From Syntrophaceae bacterium UBA2251 (GTDB lineage Bacteria > Desulfobacterota > Syntrophia > Syntrophales > UBA2251), in assembly GCA_002347815.1 (NCBI GenBank), contig DDXV01000044.1, positions 1,519-38,303 on the forward strand: 36,785 nucleotides of DNA, in the 5' to 3' direction. The number at the start of each line of letters is the position of its first letter. The stretch's first letter is position 1. The notes beneath the pieces were generated by a model that was not told the origin of the DNA, did no database searches, and saw only the letters and a list, made by a program, of their open reading frames with translations. Both the position numbers and the translations under genes were made by a program. Positions 1 through 6,660 of the stretch are shown piece after piece.

Positions 1-476
1 GCCAGGCAGTTGGTGGTGCAGGACGCATTCGATACGATATGGTGTTTGCCTGGATCGTATGCTCCCTGGTTCACGCCCATGGCGATCGTGACGTCGTCCT
101 TTTTGGCGGGCGCCGTGATAATGACTTTTTTTGCCCCCGCTTCCAGGTGGGCGGCCGCCTTGGGGCCTTCGGTGAAGAGTCCCGTACTCTCGATGACGAT
201 GTCCACGCCCTCGTCGTCCCACGGGATGGACACGGGATCGCGCACCGCGAAGCTCTTGACCGGCTTTCCATCGATGATTATCCGGTCCTTTTCCGCCGCG
301 ACATTCCCCGCGAACCGGCCATAGTTGGTGTCGTATTTAAAAAGATGAGCATTGGTTCCGGTATCGAAAAGGTCGTTGATCGCGGCGACCTCCAGAGAGT
401 CCGGATAGCGCTCCAGGACGGCCTTGAGTACCTGGCGGCCGATCCGGCCGAAACCGTTAATGCCGAGGCGAATCAT
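1..476 (-). CDS. gap: Type I glyceraldehyde-3-phosphate dehydrogenase, N-terminal part (runs off the left edge)
   Basis: Cytosolic glycolytic/gluconeogenic enzyme that converts glyceraldehyde 3-phosphate, NAD and phosphate to 1,3-bisphosphoglycerate. The 158 visible residues begin MIRLGINGFGRIGRQ, the Rossmann NAD-binding start of the family, and reach the active-site motif SNASCTTNCLA with the catalytic cysteine. The missing half is outside the window, so this is a partial gene and not a pseudogene. The ATG at 476 is preceded seven bases upstream by a GGAGGGA ribosome binding site. It lies 33 bp downstream of the GAF-domain gene on the same strand and probably shares its promoter at 1168-1196. 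The family assignment is secure; only the C-terminal catalytic domain is unseen. Confidence 0.96.
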   Translation of the reverse strand, partial: MIRLGINGFGRIGRQVLKAVLERYPDSLEVAAINDLFDTGTNAHLFKYDTNYGRFAGNVAAEKDRIIIDGKPVKSFAVRDPVSIPWDDEGVDIVIESTGLFTEGPKAAAHLEAGAKKVIITAPAKKDDVTIAMGVNQGAYDPGKHHIVSNASCTTNCL

Positions 477-509
477 ATGAGGTCCCTCCTTCGGTTGGGG
501 CGCTTTGGT

Positions 510-1070
510 TCAATTATCGTCGATACGGTATTTGGAAGCTGCCAGGAGATCGTAGTTGGTCTTAAGGGCCTGGTAGAGGCGGGCGTTGTCCAGAGCGATA
601 GCGCTCAGGTTCGCCACGGCGTCGAGAAAGCGCGCCTCCTCTGCGGTGAACCTGCGCACCTCTCCGGAATAAACGCGCAGCACGCCGATCATCTTCTTGC
701 CCACGCGCAACGGCACAACAAGCACGGAGGTGATGCCTTCGGCCCGGGCCATTTCGTTGTACTGAAAGTTCTCGTCGGTCTGGGCGTTTTCCAGCCAGAT
801 CGTTTCACCTTCCAGCGCCTTCTGGTCCAGTCCGCTCTCTTTCAGCAGAACCGGTCCCTTGCGGATGTAATCCTCCGACAGACCGTATGCCGCGCCCATC
901 AGGAGACGCTTTTTCTTTGCGTCGAGGATGCGGATCGAAGAAGCTTTGACGCTCATCGTCCTGGCAACGCATTTGGTGATTTCGTCGAGGATCACGGATG
1001 TGTCCAGGGAGGCGTTGACGACCTTGGCGACATTGTAAAGAGCGGTAAAGAAATCCATGTTCCTGTTCAT
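510..1070 (-). CDS. Stand-alone GAF-domain protein upstream of gap
   Basis: A 186-residue soluble protein made almost entirely of one GAF domain (about residues 10-165), with the usual core of hydrophobic strands and a closing helix (RFLDAVANLSAIALDNARLY). There is no kinase, GGDEF, receiver or DNA-binding output domain, no signal peptide and no membrane segment. GAF domains bind small ligands such as cyclic nucleotides, or redox centres; no ligand can be named from the sequence. The start at 1070 has an AAGAGGA ribosome binding site. It is the first gene after the promoter at 1168-1196 and is followed 33 bp later by gap, so the two are probably co-transcribed. A role in sensing linked to central carbon flux is inference from position only. 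Confidence 0.85.
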   Translation of the reverse strand: MNRNMDFFTALYNVAKVVNASLDTSVILDEITKCVARTMSVKASSIRILDAKKKRLLMGAAYGLSEDYIRKGPVLLKESGLDQKALEGETIWLENAQTDENFQYNEMARAEGITSVLVVPLRVGKKMIGVLRVYSGEVRRFTAEEARFLDAVANLSAIALDNARLYQALKTNYDLLAASKYRIDDN

Positions 1071-1167
1071 GATTCCAATCCTCTTTTTTAGCGCTGAAAT
1101 GGGATGCGATTACGGCAAGTACGCAAGTACGGAGGATGCGAAGCCCTCGTTCCAAGGCTTTATAGCT

Positions 1168-1196
1168 AATTTAGACCAGGTGCGGGTCAAAGTCAA
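1168..1196 (-). promoter_or_regulatory. Sigma70-type promoter for the GAF-gap operon
   Basis: On the minus strand TTGACT (1196-1191) is separated by exactly 17 bases from TAAATT (1173-1168). Transcription would start near 1160, leaving a leader of about 90 bases before the GAF gene. It lies in the 169-bp gap after the YhcC-type gene, so the downstream pair can be expressed separately. It was read by eye and not tested. Confidence 0.6.
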
Positions 1197-1239
1197 AAGA
1201 GAATCGATCCCTGTTTCTTCCGTGCGGCCGGTTTCGCGG

Positions 1240-2175
1240 CTAACCGCCGGGTTCCGGGACGGGAAGACGAAAGTATTTCCCCTGCCAGAGCTGTTTTTCC
1301 CGCAGGCTTTCCCGGATACCGTTCAGATTCTTCTGCTTCTCCAGAGCCCAGGCCGGCGCGACCAGTTCGGCCGGATGCGGATCGCCCGTGAGGCGGTGGA
1401 TGGCGATAGAAGGGGGCAGGAGAGAAAGGAAGTCGCCGACCAGGTCGAAATACTCCTCGCGTTCCAGGCAGCGATACTCTCCCGCCGCATAGAGACGGTG
1501 CAGCGGCGTATCCCTGACCACGTAGAGAAGGTGGATTTTTATTCCCTGAAAGTCGATTCCGGACAGAATGCGGGCCGTTGCGAGCATATCCTTCCTGCTC
1601 TCGCCGGGAAGCCCGAGGATGACGTGGACACAGACATCCAGTCCGCGGCTGCGGCAACGGGCGGCCGCATCGGCAAACTGGAGAAAATCGTGTCCCCTGT
1701 TGATCAGGCGAAGCGTCCGGTCATGCGCCGATTGCAGACCGATTTCGATGCAGACGTAAGTTTCCTCCCCGAGCCGGGAAAGAAGCTCAAGAATGCTCTC
1801 TTCGAGGCAGTCGGGCCTTGTCCCGATTTCCAGGCCGGCTATGCCGGGCACGGAGAGGGCCTCCCGGTAAAGCTTTTCCAGCTTCCCGGCGGGGGCGTAA
1901 GTATTGGTGAAGGACTGGAAATAAGCGATGAATTTCGCTGCGCCGTAGCGTCTTTGCAGGGCCTCCTTGCCGATAGCGAGCTGTTCCCGTACGGTCAGGC
2001 GGACGGAAGCGCCTGTCCCGGACCCGAGACGGTTGCAGTAGATGCATCCTCCCGTGCCCGTCTTCCCGTCGCGGTTCGGGCAGGTCAGTCCCGCATCGAT
2101 CGTGATCTTCTGGACCCGGCAGCCGAACCGGGTTCTCAGAGTAGAGTTGAGGTCCTTATAGAGTGGTCTTGACAT
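1240..2175 (-). CDS. YhcC-type radical SAM protein (TIGR01212 family)
   Basis: A 311-residue radical SAM protein. The cluster cysteines are spaced differently from the common CxxxCxxC: C32, then C44 and C47 in CPNRDGKTGTGGCIYC, which is the pattern of the YhcC/TIGR01212 group. That group is related to the Elp3-like radical SAM fold, and its reaction is not established. Further family-like segments are FQSFTNTYAP, GTRPDCL, the ETYVCIEIGLQS strand and VHVILGLPGES. The ATG at 2175 has an AAAGGAT ribosome binding site. The gene is transcribed divergently from mnmG across a 240-bp gap filled with hairpin and seven-base repeats. The family call is firm; the substrate is unknown. Confidence 0.88.
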   Translation of the reverse strand: MSRPLYKDLNSTLRTRFGCRVQKITIDAGLTCPNRDGKTGTGGCIYCNRLGSGTGASVRLTVREQLAIGKEALQRRYGAAKFIAYFQSFTNTYAPAGKLEKLYREALSVPGIAGLEIGTRPDCLEESILELLSRLGEETYVCIEIGLQSAHDRTLRLINRGHDFLQFADAAARCRSRGLDVCVHVILGLPGESRKDMLATARILSGIDFQGIKIHLLYVVRDTPLHRLYAAGEYRCLEREEYFDLVGDFLSLLPPSIAIHRLTGDPHPAELVAPAWALEKQKNLNGIRESLREKQLWQGKYFRLPVPEPGG

Positions 2176-2204
2176 GTTATCCTTTAATTATATACTTCGT
2201 AAAG

Positions 2205-2407
2205 CGTAAGGTGTTAAAAAAGCAAGCCTTACACCTTACGGTGGCAGTCTATTCCTTAGAGGAGAAAAGTCAACGATTTCTCAGAACTCTCATAAGGGGT
2301 AAACGGTAAGGCTAAGGTGTTAAAAAAGCACTCTTTACACCCCCAACACCTCACGCCTTACACCTTACGATCTTTTGAACTGAGAACCGCGAACTGTGAA
2401 CGCTGAA
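2205..2407. repeat. Intergenic hairpins with duplicated core, followed by seven-base tandem units
   Basis: The gap between the YhcC-type gene and mnmG holds two related parts. A perfect inverted repeat CGTAAGGTGT (2205-2214) / ACACCTTACG (2231-2240) flanks an A-rich loop. The 18-base segment at 2207-2224 recurs exactly at 2313-2330, where it is again followed by complementary ACACCT/CCTTAC sequence. From 2345 to 2407 the sequence divides into nine degenerate heptamers (for example TACACCT, CTGAGAA, CCGCGAA, CTGTGAA, CGCTGAA) that end eight bases before the mnmG start codon. Nothing coding was seen here. Confidence 0.8.
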
Positions 2408-2415
2408 CTATTTTT

Positions 2416-4332
2416 ATGGCAATATACCCCACCACATATGATGTAATCGTTATCGGCGCCGGCCATGCCGGCTGCGAGGCCGCTCTGGCGGCCGCCCGGA
2501 TGGGTTCGCGCGTACTCCTCCTGACGATCAATCTCGACACCGTCGCCCATATGCCCTGCTCCCCCTCCATCGGCGGGGTGGGAAAAGGACACCTGGTCAG
2601 GGAAATCGACGCTCTCGGCGGAGAAATGGGCAAGGCCGCCGACAGGACCGCCATCCAGTTCCGCCTCCTCAATACAAAGAAGGGACCCGCCGTACAGAGT
2701 ACCCGTACGCAGAACGATAAAGCCAGGTACAGGGCGGATATGAAGGGCATTCTGGAGAAACAGAAGGGCCTGGAGATCAAGCAGGCCCTGGTGGAAGAGC
2801 TTCTCCTGGAGGATCGATGCGTTGTCGGCGCCAGAGACAATACCGGGACGGAGTTCATGGCGCGGGCGGTCGTGCTCGCGACGGGCACGTTCCTTCACGG
2901 CCTTATCCATATCGGAAACAGGAAAATTCCGGCAGGCCGCGCGGGGGAATTCTCTTCGGAAGGTCTTTCCTCTCACCTGGAAGCGCTCGGTTTCCGGATG
3001 GGCCGGATGAAGACAGGGACGCCGGCCCGCCTGCGCCGCGGCAGCATCGATTTTTCCCGATTCGACGAGCACTGGGGAGACGGCAACGCACGGCCTTTCT
3101 CCCATGCAGGAACCGGTTCTCTTCTTCCCCAGGTGCCGTGCCATATCGGGCATACGAACCCGGCGACGCACGAAATCGTGAAAAGGAATATCGGACTTTC
3201 TCCCCTTTACAGCGGCCAGATCAAAGGGGTGTCGGCCCGGTACTGCCCGTCGCTCGAGGACAAAGTCGTCAAATTCGCGGAAAGGCAGCGGCATCAGATC
3301 ATCCTCGAACCGGAAGGCCTGGAAACCGAAGAAATCTACGCCAGCGGCACGGGTAACTCTCTTCCCTACGAAATCCAGATCGAAATCGTCCGGTCTATCG
3401 AGGGACTGGAAGAAGCGGAGATCATGCGCCCCGCTTACGCTATCGAGTACGATTATGTCGATCCCACGCAGCTCAGGCCGACCCTGGAGAGCAAGATCCT
3501 GGATAATTTTTATCTTGCGGGCCAGGTGAACGGCACCTCGGGCTATGAGGAGGCCGCGGCGCAGGGCCTTGTGGCCGGAATTAACGCCGCCCTCAAGACG
3601 CAGGGCAGGCCCGCGTTCATCCTGGACCGCTCGGAAGCCTATATAGGGGTAATGATCGACGATCTCGTCACCAGGGGTACCTCCGAGCCGTACCGGATTT
3701 TTACCTCGCGGGCGGAATACCGTTTACTTTTGAGGGAAGACAATGCCGATCTCAGGCTGCTCGGCAAGGGGTTCGAGCTGGGCCTGCAATCCCGGGAGCG
3801 GCTGGAAGAGCTGAGCGAGAGAAAGAAAAGGATAGAAGCAGAGCTTTCACGCCTGAAACGGACCCGGGTGAATCCCACGCCGGCAATCAGGATGTTCCTG
3901 CAGGAGAAAGGGTCCGCCCCCATCGAGAACCCGACCTCGCTGGAGCAGATGTTGAGAAGACCGGAGATAACATTTGCGGATATAGAGGCCATTGTAGGAA
4001 CCACAGGGGGCGCCATCGGGGGAGCGCCTTCCGGAATGCCGGGGGAAGTCGTGCGCCAGGTGGAGATCCAGTGCAAGTACGACGGCTATATTCGCCGGCA
4101 GGAGGAAGAAGTTGAAAAATTCAGGAGCCTTGAACGGATCCGCGTTCCCGATTCCCTCGATTATTTCCAGGTTCCGGGACTTTCCACCGAGCTCCGTCAT
4201 AAGCTCTCCCGGGTGCGGCCGGTCTCCGTCGGTCAGGCCTCCCGCATAGAAGGGATCACCCCCGCCGCTTTGTCCGCATTGATGATTCACGTCCGGCGGA
4301 TTCAACAATCAAAAATCAATTCCACAAGATAG
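2416..4332 (+). CDS. mnmG: tRNA uridine-5-carboxymethylaminomethyl(34) synthesis enzyme MnmG (GidA)
   Basis: FAD-binding subunit of the MnmEG complex, which installs carboxymethylaminomethyl groups at wobble uridine 34 of several tRNAs. At 638 residues it has the family's normal length. It opens with the dinucleotide-binding motif VIGAGHAGCEAALAAARMG and carries the conserved stretches NLDTVAHMPCSPSIGG, KGPAVQSTRTQND, GTFLHG, MKTGTPAR and GQVNGTSGYEEAAAQG. The C-terminal helical domain, for MnmE and tRNA binding, is complete. The ATG at 2416 has no recognisable Shine-Dalgarno sequence, because the bases before it belong to a heptamer repeat tract; no better start is visible, and the family motif begins a few residues later. 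No mnmE or rsmG is adjacent here. Confidence 0.97.
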   Translation: MAIYPTTYDVIVIGAGHAGCEAALAAARMGSRVLLLTINLDTVAHMPCSPSIGGVGKGHLVREIDALGGEMGKAADRTAIQFRLLNTKKGPAVQSTRTQNDKARYRADMKGILEKQKGLEIKQALVEELLLEDRCVVGARDNTGTEFMARAVVLATGTFLHGLIHIGNRKIPAGRAGEFSSEGLSSHLEALGFRMGRMKTGTPARLRRGSIDFSRFDEHWGDGNARPFSHAGTGSLLPQVPCHIGHTNPATHEIVKRNIGLSPLYSGQIKGVSARYCPSLEDKVVKFAERQRHQIILEPEGLETEEIYASGTGNSLPYEIQIEIVRSIEGLEEAEIMRPAYAIEYDYVDPTQLRPTLESKILDNFYLAGQVNGTSGYEEAAAQGLVAGINAALKTQGRPAFILDRSEAYIGVMIDDLVTRGTSEPYRIFTSRAEYRLLLREDNADLRLLGKGFELGLQSRERLEELSERKKRIEAELSRLKRTRVNPTPAIRMFLQEKGSAPIENPTSLEQMLRRPEITFADIEAIVGTTGGAIGGAPSGMPGEVVRQVEIQCKYDGYIRRQEEEVEKFRSLERIRVPDSLDYFQVPGLSTELRHKLSRVRPVSVGQASRIEGITPAALSALMIHVRRIQQSKINSTR

Positions 4333-4362
4333 AACGGAAAATACTATGCAGGAATTACGACA

Positions 4363-4391
4363 TTGACAGTGTGAGTTGTTTTTGATAATGA
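4363..4391 (+). promoter_or_regulatory. Sigma70-type promoter for the PilZ/acetyltransferase-kinase-enolase operon
   Basis: TTGACA (4363-4368) is a perfect -35 box. It is followed by GATAAT (4384-4389, 15-base spacing) or, at the preferred 17-base spacing, by the overlapping TAATGA (4386-4391). Transcription would start near 4398, giving a leader of roughly 175 bases before the first gene. The rest of 4392-4562 shows no recognised riboswitch or ORF that I can support. Confidence 0.55.
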
Positions 4392-4575
4392 ATGTAAACC
4401 TGTAGGCTAATATCACCGTCGGTTAACATTCCGTTTTGATTACCCTTTATGCTGTCCGGGATGCTCGCTTTCTGTTCATACTGTTTCCTCCCATCCGGAC
4501 GCATAGTTTTCCTCTGCGGCTTCCAAAACGTATCTGCAAGATATCCCTTGTCTTTTCCCAAGAGGAGGAATGATC

Positions 4576-6660
4576 ATGGATTCCACCCGTGAAACGCTTG
4601 TTCTCACCGTGCCCTCTGATTCGCAGCCCGTTCCGTCCGCGCGCCAACAGGTCATGCCCAGTCGGCTTACCCAGTTGATCGCTTCAGCGCAAAGTCAAAT
4701 AGATCTCGAAGACCTGGTAAATACAATCAATCATATCCATTTCACGAATAAAAACATATTCGTTCATCTCCTCCACCCCAAGCATAACCAGGAGATCCTC
4801 GTCAGGGCCTACCCGGATTCCTGTACGGACGAAGACCTTACCTGCTACTGGCATCATGACGAAATATCCGGCCTGAAGATCAGGCAATACCGGTTTCTCC
4901 ATCTGGTCATTCAGAAAGGGCCGGCCATGATCATGGTTCCGGCGGAACCCCGGAGCATCAGCAAGGAATGCCTTATGGTTCGCCTGCCGCAAAAAAGCTG
5001 CCTGGTCAACAGACGCGAGACGCGGAGGCTTGCCTGCACGGAAATAGCCGCGGAGCTGATCCAGGAAGGTTTCACCGCCAGGGGAGATCTGATCGATTTC
5101 AGTTCTTCCGCATTCCGGGTCAGGCTGAAAGTAGCCCGGTCCGCTTCCTTCAACTGGATGAATCCGGAAGCCAAGGTTTCGATCCGGCTCTCGCGGGAAG
5201 GCGAGCTTCTGTTCGCGGGAGATTGCCGGATCATCCGGCAGACGGCGGGACTCGTTGAAAGAGAGATGGTCCTCGCGCCCCCCTGCGAGCCGCTCAAGAG
5301 GTTCCGCAAGAGAGAGATACGCAGCCTCCGCCAGAAGCTGGCGCCGGCCCCGACCATCTCTTTTCATCATCCCCTTTTCAGGGAAAGAGTGCATGTCGAG
5401 ATCCGGGACATGTCCGCGAGCGGTTTCTCCGTTGTCGAGAAAAAAAACGAAGGCGTCCTGATGCCCGGACTGATCATTCCCGGAATGACCATACATTACG
5501 CCGGCGTGCTGAACATTTCATGCAAGGGTCAGGTAGTGAACAGGCGGGAGGAGGAGGACCGCCATGTGAGCGGTCTCGTCATCCTCGATATGGACATCGA
5601 AAGTTACAGCAAGCTGCATCAGATCCTGAGCGTTTCCCAGGACCCTCATTTTGCGGTCTCGCTGGAAGTAGACATGGACGCCCTGTGGGAATTCCTCTTC
5701 GATACGAACTTCATCTATCCTAAAAAATACAAACTGATCCAGTCCTACAAGGAGCGGTTCAAGGAGACCTATCGCAAGCTTTACCAGGAAACGCCGAGTA
5801 TAGCCCGCCATATCACTTATGAGCACAACGGGAAGATCTACGGCCATATCTCGATGGTCAGGGCCTTCGAGCGCACGTGGCTGATGCATCATCACGCGGC
5901 CCGGCCCATGGAAACGAAGCTGCCGGGTTTCCGGGTCCTGAGGCAGATCGGGCTGTTCACGTGGGGGGGGTGCCACATGCCGGAAGCAAGGATGGATTAC
6001 CTGATGTGCTATTACCGCCCCGACAATACCTTTCCTGAGCGCGTTTTCGGGGGAGTGGCGCGCAGCCTGGCCAATCCCCAGGCCTGTTCCCTCGACCTTT
6101 TTTCCTACAAGATGTTCAAGATAAGTTCCGGCGATGCCGATCTTCCTGCAGAGTGGTGCCTGGAAGAGACGAATTCAAGCGATATATGGGAATTGGAGCA
6201 GTTTTACGGGACGTGTTCAGGGGGGCTGCTGCTGAAGGCCTTCGGATTGGGTCAAGCCAAGGAGGCGGAAGGGGAATCCCTCCCCGAGACGATGCACCGG
6301 CTCGGGTTCAAGCGAAGCTGGAAATCCTTTGCCCTGCGCTATGACGACGAGCTGAAGGCCGCCGTCATCGTCAACCAGTCCGATCTCGGTGTAAATCTAT
6401 CCGAACTGCTGAACAGTATTACGATAATCGTTATCGACCCGGATGATCTGTCCTGGGATATTCTGTCGACCGCTATTACAAAGCTGGCCATTGAGTATGA
6501 CATCGATGAGATACCCTTGCTGACGTATCCCTCTACTTATCTTGCCTCCTTAGGCGTGCCCTTTGAAAAGTTTTATCAATTCTGGGTTCTTAATATGGGC
6601 TACGCTGACGAGTACATACGCTTCACGCAGAAGAAATTCAGGATGCGATATGATCAGTGA
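4576..6660 (+). CDS. Double PilZ-domain protein with C-terminal acetyltransferase-like (GNAT-type) region
   Basis: A 694-residue soluble protein. After an N-terminal domain of about 140 residues come two PilZ-like segments. The first (about 145-245) has the RxxxR motif in NRRETRR, but its DxSxxG motif is degenerate (DFSSSA). The second (about 240-350) has basic residues in FRKREIR and a canonical DMSASG at 278. PilZ domains bind cyclic di-GMP through these two motifs. The remaining 340 residues (YPKKYKLIQSYKERFKETYR, HISMVRAFERTW, HHHAARP) resemble the acyltransferase-like region seen after PilZ domains in related bacteria; I recognise this only by resemblance. The ATG at 4576 is preferred over 4570, because AGGAGGA at 4563-4569 is then six bases away. 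The last 11 bases overlap the kinase gene, so translation is probably coupled. Confidence 0.8.
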   Translation: MDSTRETLVLTVPSDSQPVPSARQQVMPSRLTQLIASAQSQIDLEDLVNTINHIHFTNKNIFVHLLHPKHNQEILVRAYPDSCTDEDLTCYWHHDEISGLKIRQYRFLHLVIQKGPAMIMVPAEPRSISKECLMVRLPQKSCLVNRRETRRLACTEIAAELIQEGFTARGDLIDFSSSAFRVRLKVARSASFNWMNPEAKVSIRLSREGELLFAGDCRIIRQTAGLVEREMVLAPPCEPLKRFRKREIRSLRQKLAPAPTISFHHPLFRERVHVEIRDMSASGFSVVEKKNEGVLMPGLIIPGMTIHYAGVLNISCKGQVVNRREEEDRHVSGLVILDMDIESYSKLHQILSVSQDPHFAVSLEVDMDALWEFLFDTNFIYPKKYKLIQSYKERFKETYRKLYQETPSIARHITYEHNGKIYGHISMVRAFERTWLMHHHAARPMETKLPGFRVLRQIGLFTWGGCHMPEARMDYLMCYYRPDNTFPERVFGGVARSLANPQACSLDLFSYKMFKISSGDADLPAEWCLEETNSSDIWELEQFYGTCSGGLLLKAFGLGQAKEAEGESLPETMHRLGFKRSWKSFALRYDDELKAAVIVNQSDLGVNLSELLNSITIIVIDPDDLSWDILSTAITKLAIEYDIDEIPLLTYPSTYLASLGVPFEKFYQFWVLNMGYADEYIRFTQKKFRMRYDQ

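Noticed and set aside
39..1091. Long plus-strand ORF (350 codons) opposite gap and the GAF gene
   Set aside because: It lies antisense to two well-supported genes, has no domain or ribosome binding site, and is expected in GC-rich sequence.
1057..2172. Plus-strand ORF of 371 codons opposite the YhcC-type gene
   Set aside because: It is an antisense shadow of a clear radical SAM gene and has no recognisable protein features.
2187..2192. TATAAT upstream of the YhcC-type gene on the minus strand as a -10 box
   Set aside because: Transcription would start inside the ribosome binding site, and no -35 box stands at a suitable distance.
4355..4561. Minus-strand ORF of 68 codons between mnmG and the PilZ gene
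   Set aside because: It has no ribosome binding site or family resemblance and overlaps the promoter region of the plus-strand operon.
4392..4562. Cyclic-di-GMP riboswitch in the leader of the PilZ operon
   Set aside because: I looked for the conserved GEMM elements because of the PilZ gene and did not find them.
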